This document shows, in pieces, positions 1-6,157 of a stretch of DNA of 15,607 bases; within the stretch, counting starts at the first letter, position 1, and each line of letters starts with the position of its first letter. The stretch is from assembly GCA_002396885.1 (NCBI GenBank), contig DGXY01000131.1, forward strand, positions 1-15,607, in the 5' to 3' direction. A program made the translations under genes and the position numbers. The notes under the pieces are model-generated. The model ran no database searches. It saw only the letters and a program-made list of their open reading frames with translations, and had not been told where the DNA came from. The stretch comes from Akkermansiaceae bacterium UBA5020 (GTDB lineage: Bacteria > Verrucomicrobiota > Verrucomicrobiia > Verrucomicrobiales > DEV007).

Positions 1-289
1 GGCTCCGTGCGCCGGGGCCACATCTACCTCGCCCGAGGTCGCACCCTACTGCGCGAGCAAGTGGGCGATCGAGGGACTCACCCGCGCCTTCGCCGACGAA
101 CTCCCGCGGAGACTCGCCGCCGTCGCCTTCAATCCCGGCATCATCGATACCGAGATGCTGCGTCGGTGTCTGGGAGAGTCCGCGTCCGCTTATCCCGATG
201 CGGAGGAATGGGCAAAAGCCGCCGTTCCTTATCTCGCCGCGCTCGGTCCGCGCGACAATGGCAAAGCGCTGACCTGTCCAGGCTACTGA
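1..289 (+). CDS. Short-chain dehydrogenase/reductase, C-terminal fragment
   Basis: Partial gene cut by the window start; the reading frame begins at base 2 and gives 95 residues to the TGA at 287-289. The peptide carries the SDR active-site signature PYCASKWAIEGLTRA (Tyr and Lys of the YxxxK motif, near residues 16-20 of the fragment), followed by a helix and then FNPGIIDTEM, the usual PG-hydrophobic-x-T strand that lines the cofactor pocket. SDRs are cytosolic NAD(P)-dependent oxidoreductases of about 250 residues, so more than half of the protein, including the Gly-rich nucleotide-binding motif, lies outside. The substrate cannot be told from this part. The final residues (GKALTCPGY) resemble the C-terminus of ordinary classical SDRs, so the 3' end looks intact. 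It converges on the methyltransferase gene, with 34 nt between the two stop codons. Family assignment is secure; specific function is unknown. Confidence 0.8.
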   Translation, partial: APCAGATSTSPEVAPYCASKWAIEGLTRAFADELPRRLAAVAFNPGIIDTEMLRRCLGESASAYPDAEEWAKAAVPYLAALGPRDNGKALTCPGY

Positions 290-320
290 AGGTGCCTTCA
301 ACTTCAGTCGAACCCTTTTT
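285..320 (+). terminator. Candidate intrinsic terminator of the SDR gene
   Basis: ACTGAAG (285-291) can pair with CTTCAGT (302-308) around a 10-nt loop, and a run of five T (316-320) follows after 7 nt. A competing perfect inverted repeat, TGAAGG-TG-CCTTCA (287-300), shares the left arm. The stem is short and AT-rich and the T-run is not directly adjacent, so this is weak. Its place between two convergent genes is what makes it plausible. Confidence 0.3.
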
Positions 321-323
321 CGC

Positions 324-1046
324 TTACGAACCCGCGACCGTCGTCGCAGCCACATGCGGCGATTGGGTGTTCCGATAGGCCTCACGCAATCCCTTGCCCC
401 AGAAGATCACGGCGCAGCCGCAAACCTCGACGTTGAAGGTGCGGAAGCGCGCCGAGAGCGCCTCCATCAGTCCACCGAGCGAATCCTGGGTATTCGAGAA
501 GACGCCCTTGCGGTTGTAGAGCGCCATCGTCATGCGCGCGAGAAGAGGGCGCTGGATGTCGAGACCGAGCAAGGTCGAGCCGAAGATCACGCCATCATCC
601 TGCAGGTGCGGGGCGAGATGGTCGAACACCGCAGCCGCCTTTTGGTCGAGTCGGCCGGGCAGGCAGTGGAGGACATAGTTCACCGCGATCGAATCAAAGC
701 GCTCCCCGCGGATGATGAGAGGCTCGAGGACATTTTCCTGGTGCACCTCCGGACGAAAGGCCGCGAGACGCTTCGCCGCTTTCTCAAGACAATTGCGGTT
801 GATGTCGAGCAGGGCGATCCGCGGCTGCGCCGAGGGCATCGTCTTCGCGGGGAAATAGCCCGTGCCCGCCCCGACCTCAAGGTGGTTCGCGGTGATGTGA
901 GCCCGGTAGAGATCGAGCAGCTTTTCCGTCGGACAGGACCAGATCCAGTGATTGGAAAGGCCGAGCACCCACCAGTCATAGAGGGCGAGATTTCCCTTGG
1001 TGTAGATCGCGTGAGCGCGGTCCACATCTGATCGTTCGGCCTTCAT
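324..1046 (-). CDS. Class I SAM-dependent methyltransferase
   Basis: A 240-residue protein with the Rossmann-like methyltransferase core. Motif I is LEVGAGTGYF (residues 56-65), the acidic end of strand 2 is LLDIN (79-83, Asp81, expected to hold the SAM ribose hydroxyls), and the strand-4 region is FDSIAVNYVLHCLPG (117-131). The N-terminus (IYTKGNLALYDWWVLGLSN) is Trp/Tyr-rich and probably forms the substrate lid. Length is normal for a free-standing small-molecule methyltransferase; there is no signal peptide or membrane segment, so it should be cytosolic. The ATG at 1046 is supported by GGTGA seven bases upstream (plus-strand 1053-1057), the only clear Shine-Dalgarno motif in the window. 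It is divergent from the release-factor-like gene and convergent with the SDR. Nothing here identifies the methyl acceptor; small metabolites are more likely than rRNA because no rRNA-binding domain is present. Confidence 0.82.
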   Translation of the reverse strand: MKAERSDVDRAHAIYTKGNLALYDWWVLGLSNHWIWSCPTEKLLDLYRAHITANHLEVGAGTGYFPAKTMPSAQPRIALLDINRNCLEKAAKRLAAFRPEVHQENVLEPLIIRGERFDSIAVNYVLHCLPGRLDQKAAAVFDHLAPHLQDDGVIFGSTLLGLDIQRPLLARMTMALYNRKGVFSNTQDSLGGLMEALSARFRTFNVEVCGCAVIFWGKGLREAYRNTQSPHVAATTVAGS

Positions 1047-1114
1047 GGATTTTCACCAATCAATAGGGTATAGTCAGAGAGTCAACCCCGTTCCGTATCC
1101 GAACGGGTTATCCC
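1047..1114. promoter_or_regulatory. Divergent intergenic region with leader hairpin
   Basis: This 68-nt gap separates two divergent genes, so it must hold promoters for both. TATAGT (1069-1074) is the best -10-like hexamer for the plus strand, but no convincing -35 stands 16-18 nt upstream. A strong 7-bp hairpin, CCCGTTC (1087-1093) with GAACGGG (1101-1107) around a 7-nt loop, ends 7 nt before the ATG of the release-factor-like gene. Its right arm covers the place where a ribosome would first bind. The hairpin is seen in the sequence; a regulatory role is inference. Confidence 0.4.
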
Positions 1115-1495
1115 ATGGACACCCTCGCCGAACGCATGGAACGCCTCCGGATCCTCGAAGAGGATCTGGAAGAACGTTTTGTCCTCGGATCCGGGAGCGG
1201 CGGGCAGAAGATCAACAAGACCTCGTCCTGCGTCTACCTGAAGCATCTCCCGAGCGGGCACGAAGTGAATTGCCAGGAGACCCGGTCGCGCGAAAAGAAC
1301 CGCGAGATCGCCCGGACCCGCCTCTGCGAACATTTCGAAGCCCTCGCCGCCGCCGCCAAAGCGGAGGCCGCACGCGAGCGGGCTCGGCATCGTTACCAAA
1401 AGCGCAAACCCTCGCGAGCCGCCAAGGCCCGCCTCAAGGTTGCCAAACAACATCGCTCCGAGCGAAAGTCCTCGCGGCGGAAAATCGGCGATTGA
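1115..1495 (+). CDS. RF-1-domain (GGQ) ribosome-rescue / release-factor-like protein
   Basis: A 126-residue protein made of a single class I release-factor catalytic domain. GSGSGGQKINKT (25-36) contains the GGQ motif (29-31) that places water for hydrolysis of peptidyl-tRNA in the ribosomal peptidyl-transferase centre. There is no codon-recognition domain, so it cannot be a normal stop-codon-reading RF1/RF2. The last third is highly basic (for example KQHRSERKSSRRK, 111-123), as in ArfB (YaeJ) and mitochondrial MTRFR (C12orf65), whose tails enter the mRNA channel or bind a split large subunit. Likely role: cytosolic release of nascent chains from stalled ribosomes. It resembles ArfB in size, but ArfB and MTRFR-like branches cannot be separated by eye, so no symbol is given. 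The ATG at 1115 has no Shine-Dalgarno motif and lies just after a 7-bp hairpin. Initiating upstream is unlikely because the domain starts normally. Confidence 0.85.
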   Translation: MDTLAERMERLRILEEDLEERFVLGSGSGGQKINKTSSCVYLKHLPSGHEVNCQETRSREKNREIARTRLCEHFEALAAAAKAEAARERARHRYQKRKPSRAAKARLKVAKQHRSERKSSRRKIGD

Positions 1496-1512
1496 GGCCG
1501 AGGTCAGCCTCA
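1493..1512 (+). terminator. Hairpin at the stop codon of the release-factor-like gene
   Basis: TGAGGC (1493-1498, beginning with the TGA stop codon) is complementary to GCCTCA (1507-1512) around an 8-nt loop. No T-run follows, so it is not a canonical intrinsic terminator. It could protect the 3' end or be fortuitous. The rest of the 180-nt gap before glgE holds an 11-bp palindrome, GAGGT-C-ACCTC (1545-1555), and a poor promoter candidate (TTGGCG at 1626-1631, 17-nt spacer, TTAAGT). Confidence 0.25.
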
Positions 1513-1675
1513 GGTGCATCAGTCACCGTGGCAGCGGCGACTTGGAGGTCACCTCTACATCCATCCCATCGCCAAAGTCCCGCCGTTCACTGCTCCCTTT
1601 CGCCACAAAAGCCCCAAATTCCCGCTTGGCGATGCGGCGGCGGAGTCTTTAAGTAGGCTCGAACTTGTCTGCCCC

Positions 1676-3643
1676 ATGCTTCCTCCTGGTAAACGCCTGC
1701 CCACTGTCGTCATTTCGAATCTCTCCCCTCTCGTCGAGGGTGGGCGCTATCCCACGAAGCGTGTCGTCGGGGAAACGCTGCGCGTCGAGGCCGACATCTT
1801 CAAGGAAGGCCACGATCAGTCCCTCGCCGTCCTCGGATGGAGGCGGGACGGATCGGATTCGTGGACCGAGCTCCCCATGCACCACGTCGACAACGACCGC
1901 TGGGCCGTGGAGCTTTCCTTCGACCAGACCGGTCGCTACGAGCTCGCCATCACCGCTTGGGCCGATGATTTCCTCTCGTGGCTGCACGACTTCGAGCGCC
2001 GCCTCCACGGAGGCCAGACCGATCTCAACACCGAGATCGAAGAGGGACGCGTCATTCTGAACCAGGCCGCGATCCGCGCCGCGACCGGCCGATCCTCCGC
2101 TGATGCCGAAGTGATCGAGGCCCTCACGACCCGCCTCATGCAGACGGAGCCGGCCGCGGTGCCGCAGCTCATCGACCAAGAAGAAGTCAAAAGCCTCCTC
2201 GCGCGCTGGCCGAACCGCAGTTTCGCCACCGCTGGCGAACAAGTCATGCCGCTTGTCGTCGAGATCAAACAATCCCTCTTCTCAGCCTGGTATGAGTTTT
2301 TCCCCCGCTGCGCCGAGGGACTCCCGAACCGCCACTCCACCTTCCGCGATTGCCTCCCCCGCATCGAGGACGCCGCCGCGATGGGCTTCGATGTCGTCTA
2401 TTTCCCGCCCATCCACCCCATCGGCCTGTCGCACCGCAAGGGCAAGAACAACGCCGTCACCTGTGAGCCCGGCGACGTTGGTTCGCCCTGGGCGATCGGG
2501 GGAGAAGCCGGCGGACACTGCACCGTCGAGCCCGCCCTCGGCACGATCGAGGATTTCGTCTGGCTGCTCGGCGAGGCCCGTGCCCGCGGCATCCAGATCG
2601 CCCTCGATTTCGCGCTCAATTGCTCGCCCGACCATCCCTACGTGCGCGAGCATCCCGAGTGGTTCTACCGCCGCCCCGACGGCTCCATCAAATACGCCGA
2701 AAATCCGCCCAAGAAATATCAGGACATCTATCCCCTCGATTTCCATTGCGACGACTGGCGCGAGTTGTGGGAAGAGCTGCGCGAGGTCGTCCTCTTCTGG
2801 GTCCAGAAAGGGGTGAAGATCTTCCGCGTTGATAATCCCCACACCAAACCCGTCGCCTTTTGGGAATGGCTCATCGCCGAGATCCATGCCGTCGATCCAG
2901 ACATCATCTTCCTCAGCGAGGCCTTCACCAAGCCGAAGATGATGCAGACCCTCGCCAAGGTCGGCTTCACCCAGAGCTACACCTACTTCACCTGGCGCGA
3001 GACCGCCGCCGAGCTGCGCGACTACGTCACCGAGCTCACGAAAGGCCACATGCGCGACTACTACCGCGCCAACTTCTGGCCCAACACCCCTGACATCCTC
3101 CCGCGCCATCTCCAGCACGCCGGACCCGCCATGTTCAAGATCCGCGCCGCCCTCGCCGCGACCCTCTCCACCTCGTGGGGCATCTACTCGGGCTACGAAC
3201 TCTGCGAAGGCACGCCCCTGCCCGGCCGCGAGGAATACCTCGACAGCGAGAAATACCAGCTCAAAGCCCGCGATTGGAACAAGCCCGGGAACATCAAGGC
3301 CTTCATCACCCGGCTGAACCGCGCCCGCCTTGATCACCCCGCCTTCCAGCATTACGCGAACATCGCCTTCGTTCCCTCCGAGAACGATCAGATCCTCGCC
3401 TACTGCAAGTGGTCCGATGATCGCTCCAGCCGGGTGCTCGTCGTCGTCAATCTCGATCCCCAGCGCCGGCAGGAGTCCCTCCTCCACGTGCCCCTCGATC
3501 TTCTCGGCATTCCGCAAGGGAGCGAATACGAGGTGCGCGACGTACTCTTTGAGGAGACCTACACATGGCGCGATTCCACCAATTTCGTGTCCCTTGACCC
3601 CCGGACCAAGCAGGTCCACCTGTTTGAGGTGAAGAAGTCTTAA
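1676..3643 (+). CDS. glgE: Alpha-1,4-glucan:maltose-1-phosphate maltosyltransferase (GlgE)
   Basis: A 655-residue GH13_3 enzyme that transfers maltose from maltose 1-phosphate to the non-reducing end of alpha-1,4-glucans; cytosolic. The GlgE N-terminal domain starts at once (VVISNLSPLVEGGRYPTKRV, 11-30) and runs to about residue 115. The GH13 barrel spans about 195-550, with a C-terminal beta domain to 652. Expected catalytic residues are present: nucleophile Asp386 in FRVDNPHTKP, acid/base Glu415 in FLSEAFTKPK and the third acid Asp473 in WPNTPDILP. These sit at an almost constant offset from Asp394, Glu423 and Asp480 of the Streptomyces enzyme. NPPKKYQDIY (343-352) and Asn387 match the maltose-1-phosphate phosphate site. 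The frame is open upstream to 1514, but the ATG at 1676 is chosen because it gives the usual family N-terminus. No treS, pep2, glgM or glgB is nearby, so the donor pathway is encoded elsewhere. The CHASE2-like gene follows after 47 nt. Confidence 0.95.
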   Translation: MLPPGKRLPTVVISNLSPLVEGGRYPTKRVVGETLRVEADIFKEGHDQSLAVLGWRRDGSDSWTELPMHHVDNDRWAVELSFDQTGRYELAITAWADDFLSWLHDFERRLHGGQTDLNTEIEEGRVILNQAAIRAATGRSSADAEVIEALTTRLMQTEPAAVPQLIDQEEVKSLLARWPNRSFATAGEQVMPLVVEIKQSLFSAWYEFFPRCAEGLPNRHSTFRDCLPRIEDAAAMGFDVVYFPPIHPIGLSHRKGKNNAVTCEPGDVGSPWAIGGEAGGHCTVEPALGTIEDFVWLLGEARARGIQIALDFALNCSPDHPYVREHPEWFYRRPDGSIKYAENPPKKYQDIYPLDFHCDDWRELWEELREVVLFWVQKGVKIFRVDNPHTKPVAFWEWLIAEIHAVDPDIIFLSEAFTKPKMMQTLAKVGFTQSYTYFTWRETAAELRDYVTELTKGHMRDYYRANFWPNTPDILPRHLQHAGPAMFKIRAALAATLSTSWGIYSGYELCEGTPLPGREEYLDSEKYQLKARDWNKPGNIKAFITRLNRARLDHPAFQHYANIAFVPSENDQILAYCKWSDDRSSRVLVVVNLDPQRRQESLLHVPLDLLGIPQGSEYEVRDVLFEETYTWRDSTNFVSLDPRTKQVHLFEVKKS

Positions 3644-3690
3644 GGAATCCTGGTTTCTCCACCCCCGCGAAGGAACCCCCCAGCCCCATC

Positions 3691-5040
3691 ATGCGTCAAC
3701 GACTGCTCACGTTCGCCGTCTTCGGTATCGTCCTCATCGCCCTCGGAGAGTGGGGCCTGCGCTCCGGCAAATTCACCGGGCTCGACCAGACCTGGCTCGA
3801 GTTCTGCATCGGCAACGCCGGGGGCAAACTGAAGCACCCCGCCGTCACCATCGTGCGCATCGACGACGGCTACGAGCCCCTCCGCATCGGCGGCGACGAG
3901 AATCTGCCGAACGACGGTACCCTCTCGCGCCTCGACTACGCCACCATCCTCGCCTTTGTCTCAAAATTCCAGCCGCGCTCCGTCGCCTTCCTTCCCACCC
4001 CCACCTTCGACGAGAATCTCACCCTCAACAAAACCGACATCGCCCCGCTCAAGGACGCCGCGATGAAGCTGCCCAAGCTCGTCGTCGCCTCCACCGTCTC
4101 GAACGACGGAGACCAGGCCAAGGAGACGACTCCGCTCGCCTATCCCGCCGTGAAGGTCGAGGGCGACGCCGCCGCCCTCCTCTCCTTCACCCGAACCCTG
4201 CGCTACCCCGACGTCCAGATCCTCGCCAACGGCACCCCGGCGCCAAAGACGGTCGAGTCCGCCCGCGACCTCGCCGCCGGCGGCGTCCTGCGCGTACCCC
4301 TCGTCTTGCGACGCGGCGATCAGGTCGTGCCGGCCCTCCTCCTTGCCGCCGTCGCCAATCATGCCGGCGTCGCCCTCGAGCAGATCACCGTGAAGCTCGA
4401 CGACGGACAGCCCCGCGTCCTCGTCGGCGAAGCCCTCGCCATCCCCATCGAGGCCGACGGCACCCTCATTGTCCCCGACCGCGCCGGACTCGGCGCCGCG
4501 ATGAAGAGCACGACCCGTGATGAGTCGGGCGCGAAAAAAGACATCGAGCATTTCACCAGCCTCACCATCGAGGAACTCGCCTACACCGGCGAAGCCAACG
4601 ACGAAGTCGCCAAACGCATCCTCGCCAGCTTCCAGTCGCGCTTTGATTCGCTGAAGGAAAACCTCGTCCTCATCGGCTTCGACCGCACCGCCGACCGCCG
4701 TCTCAATACCGGCAGCGGCGAGACTCTCTCCGAGACCACCCTCCTCGCCCGGGCCGCCGCGACGATCCAGAGCGGACGTTACATCCACTGGTGGCCCTCC
4801 TGGGCACGCTGGTTCGCCGTCCTCGCCATCGCCGTCCTCGCCGCCATCCTCTTCCGCCTCCCGCGCGGCAAGTTCCTCCCCGCCGCCCTCGTCGCCGTGC
4901 TCGTTTTTCTCGCCGCGAAAGTCGTGGTCTTTTCCTCCACCCTCGCCTGGACCCCGCCCTTCGTGGTGCTGTCCTTGCTGGCGCTGTTGGTGGTCGTCGG
5001 TCTGATCGTGCCCGGTGGGCAAGCGGCGAAGAAGGCGTGA
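3691..5040 (+). CDS. CHASE2-domain-like membrane protein without output domain
   Basis: A 449-residue protein with one N-terminal membrane segment (about 5-22), a large presumably extracytoplasmic region (about 25-365) and three C-terminal membrane segments (about 374-390, 395-413, 422-441). It ends in a short basic tail. This is the topology of CHASE2 sensors. VTIVRIDDGYEPL (52-64) matches the early strand of CHASE2, QPRSVAFLPTPTFDE (94-108) the following one, and ENLVLIGFDRTADRRLNTG the late strand where the family usually has a VLIG motif, before a short helix and membrane helix 1. In typical proteins the three helices lead into a histidine kinase, adenylate/guanylate cyclase or Ser/Thr kinase; here the chain stops about eight residues after the last helix. 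It may therefore be a sensor or assembly factor working with a separate partner. The 47-nt gap suggests co-transcription with glgE. Family call is by pattern and moderately sure; function unknown. Confidence 0.65.
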   Translation: MRQRLLTFAVFGIVLIALGEWGLRSGKFTGLDQTWLEFCIGNAGGKLKHPAVTIVRIDDGYEPLRIGGDENLPNDGTLSRLDYATILAFVSKFQPRSVAFLPTPTFDENLTLNKTDIAPLKDAAMKLPKLVVASTVSNDGDQAKETTPLAYPAVKVEGDAAALLSFTRTLRYPDVQILANGTPAPKTVESARDLAAGGVLRVPLVLRRGDQVVPALLLAAVANHAGVALEQITVKLDDGQPRVLVGEALAIPIEADGTLIVPDRAGLGAAMKSTTRDESGAKKDIEHFTSLTIEELAYTGEANDEVAKRILASFQSRFDSLKENLVLIGFDRTADRRLNTGSGETLSETTLLARAAATIQSGRYIHWWPSWARWFAVLAIAVLAAILFRLPRGKFLPAALVAVLVFLAAKVVVFSSTLAWTPPFVVLSLLALLVVVGLIVPGGQAAKKA

Positions 5041-5357
5041 GGTGGCGCCCTTCGCGGGACACGGCGGAGCGTCAGCAGCGTGCGCTCTTCGATCGAAATC
5101 CTGAATTCCGAATGGGAAGCCCACGGAACGCACGGAATTCACGGAAAAGAAGGGATCACCGGAATTTCAGATCCCATTCAGTGGGGAGATCGCTACCCCC
5201 ATTCCTGATTTCCGTGGCATTCCGTGCCTTCCGTGGTCTGACGCTTCTTCGCCTTTTCGTCAGGCCCCGGGCTTCGGATCTTGGAGTTGCGGAGCGAGAG
5301 GCCCGAGCTCAGAGCTCAGAAGTCGGGAGACCTCTTCCGAAACCACATCGCCCCCCG
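5041..5357. other. Gene-free stretch between convergent glgE/CHASE2 unit and TA pair
   Basis: No credible gene is seen in these 317 nt on either strand. Bases 5088-5097 form a 10-bp palindrome (TTCGATCGAA). Bases 5121-5236 hold the inverted-repeat element described separately. Bases 5305-5320 contain a short tandem GAGCTCA doublet. The remainder looks like degenerate intergenic DNA. Transcripts from both sides must end here, but no stem followed by a T-run stands out. Confidence 0.6.
5121..5236. repeat. Imperfect inverted-repeat element of 9-bp CACGGAAnn units
   Basis: The left arm (5121-5147) contains three CACGGAA units at 9-bp spacing (CACGGAACG, CACGGAATT, CACGGAAAA). The right arm (5209-5236) carries three TTCCGTG units in the opposite sense. 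The two arms are reverse complements over about 25 of 28 aligned columns (two mismatched positions and one single-base gap). The 61-nt centre can fold further: GGGATC (5152-5157) with GATCCC (5170-5175), then TGGGG (5182-5186) with CCCCA (5197-5201). The whole would form a long cruciform or RNA hairpin. It has no ORF and no obvious target-site duplication. It resembles a dispersed extragenic palindromic repeat or a MITE-like relic. I recall similar CACGGAA/TTCCGTG blocks as frequent in Verrucomicrobiota intergenic DNA, but copy number cannot be judged from one window. Confidence 0.7.
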
Positions 5358-5597
5358 TCACTCCAACCGGTCCGTTTCCTCCACTTCCCGTTCCGGCACG
5401 GCGGCGAGAAATTCATCGAAGTCCTCGCGGCGGCCAGCGGCTGCTTCGGCGCGGAGATAATCGAGGGTGAGGAGCGCGGACATCTTTTCGGCGGCGGCGC
5501 TTGCGAGGAATTGATTCACTGAGCAACCCTCCCGCTTCGCGAGTTTCTTGATGGCCTGGTGAATGGAGTCCGGGAGACGGATGGTAAGGGCGTTCAT
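5358..5597 (-). CDS. Ribbon-helix-helix antitoxin (HicB/Arc-like)
   Basis: A 79-residue protein. The first about 45 residues fit a ribbon-helix-helix DNA-binding domain: a short strand NALTIRLPDS (2-11), then helix HQAIKKLAKREG, a turn, and a second helix beginning at SVNQFLASAAAEK. This is the pattern of the RHH antitoxins that accompany PIN toxins, often annotated as toxin-antitoxin system HicB family antitoxin. The acidic C-terminal part (about 50-79, rich in Glu/Asp) is the likely toxin-binding tail. In such systems the antitoxin dimer binds operator DNA and wraps its tail around the nuclease. The ATG at 5597 is chosen because it overlaps the toxin stop codon (ATGA) and gives the normal RHH start; the frame is open further upstream, but that would only add non-homologous residues inside the toxin gene. 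No Shine-Dalgarno motif, so translation is probably coupled to that of the toxin. Confidence 0.82.
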   Translation of the reverse strand: MNALTIRLPDSIHQAIKKLAKREGCSVNQFLASAAAEKMSALLTLDYLRAEAAAGRREDFDEFLAAVPEREVEETDRLE

Positions 5598-6016
5598 GGG
5601 AGAGTTTGCAAGAGATGGATGAAGTCTTTCGGGGTGATTGCAAGGATGCCAAAAGACTCCAAGTCGCGGAAGTCTCTCAGATTGTGGGTCACGATATGGG
5701 AACAACGGGCGGCCACGGCCAGTTCCAGCACCATGTCATCGTCGGGGTCCCGGAGATAGGGACGCCAGAGATAGAAAATGTCCTGCAAGTGGCATTGTCC
5801 AGCCAGGTAGCGGAGGAAAGCGAGCGCTTGATCCGCAGTGCGGCCTGGTGGGAGATGTTCGGGGCGCGTCAGGACTGCCTGCCACTCGGTGTACAAGCTG
5901 ACGGACAGGGCGACTTCAAACTTTGGATTCGGAAGGGACTGGACCAAGGCGAAACTCGCCCCCAGTCGCGATTTCGCGGCTGCAACCAGAACCGAAGTGC
6001 CGAATGCGACTCGCAT
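5594..6016 (-). CDS. PIN-domain toxin (TIGR00305-type), first catalytic Asp replaced by Gly
   Basis: A 140-residue single-domain PIN protein of the class annotated as putative TA-system toxin component, PIN family. Active toxins of this class cleave RNA with a Mg2+/Mn2+ site built from three or four acidic residues. Seen here: MRVAFGTSVLVAAAKS (1-16) where xxxFDTSVLV would be expected, so residue 6 is Gly (codon GGC at 5999-6001) instead of the first Asp. The others remain: Glu44 in LYTEWQAVL, the acidic cluster DPDDDMVLELA (90-100), and VTHNLRDF (109-116, Asp115). Length and the rest of the fold look intact, so this is not a decayed frame. Either the nuclease is inactive or weakened, or the base is a sequencing error (GAC to GGC is one transition). 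The gene precedes its antitoxin with a 4-nt overlap, the reverse of the common antitoxin-first order. Confidence 0.85.
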   Translation of the reverse strand: MRVAFGTSVLVAAAKSRLGASFALVQSLPNPKFEVALSVSLYTEWQAVLTRPEHLPPGRTADQALAFLRYLAGQCHLQDIFYLWRPYLRDPDDDMVLELAVAARCSHIVTHNLRDFRDLESFGILAITPKDFIHLLQTLP

Positions 6017-6023
6017 CTGGTAT

Positions 6024-6062
6024 CAAATGTGCCACCAAATGTGATCAGTTCAAGTCATTTGG
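6024..6062. promoter_or_regulatory. Candidate operator upstream of the PIN/RHH pair
   Basis: Two direct copies of CAAATGTG (6024-6031 and 6036-6043) lie 12 bp apart just upstream of the toxin ATG. CCAAATG (6035-6041) also faces its reverse complement CATTTGG (6056-6062). Ribbon-helix-helix antitoxins commonly bind short direct or inverted repeats in their own promoters, so this is the natural place for autoregulation. The repeats are seen; the operator role is inferred. No well-scoring promoter hexamers were found beside it. Confidence 0.4.
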
Positions 6063-6133
6063 CGCAGTCTGGACGGTACGGAATCGATGCCCTCCTTAAT
6101 CACTGGGATTGTGGGACGGGCGAGCGCATCAAT

Positions 6134-6145
6134 GGGACGCGTCCC
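6134..6145. repeat. Perfect 12-bp palindrome downstream of cobA-hemD
   Basis: GGGACGCGTCCC reads the same on both strands and lies 12 nt beyond the cobA-hemD stop codon. As RNA it could form a 4-bp stem with a CGCG loop at the end of the heme transcript. No T-run follows on the minus strand, so it is not a standard terminator. It may be fortuitous in GC-rich DNA. Confidence 0.3.
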
Positions 6146-6157
6146 CCAGCGCGCGCC

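Noticed and set aside
1514..1675. Upstream extension of the glgE frame
   Set aside because: The extra 54 residues do not resemble GlgE, and the family N-terminus begins right after the ATG at 1676.
2282..3619. 445-codon open frame antisense to glgE
   Set aside because: No recognisable domain and fully covered by the glgE coding sequence.
3644..3690. Possible terminator between glgE and the CHASE2-like gene
   Set aside because: Only a poor GGTT/AACC pairing with mismatches and no T-run; the short gap fits co-transcription better.
3961..5142. 393-codon minus-strand frame over the CHASE2-like gene
   Set aside because: Gly/Glu/Asp-rich low-complexity peptide and no start context; the plus-strand frame has coherent membrane helices and domain pattern.
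5121..5236. CRISPR array reading of the CACGGAA repeats
   Set aside because: The units are only 9 bp apart with no spacers and the two sets face each other; there are no cas genes.
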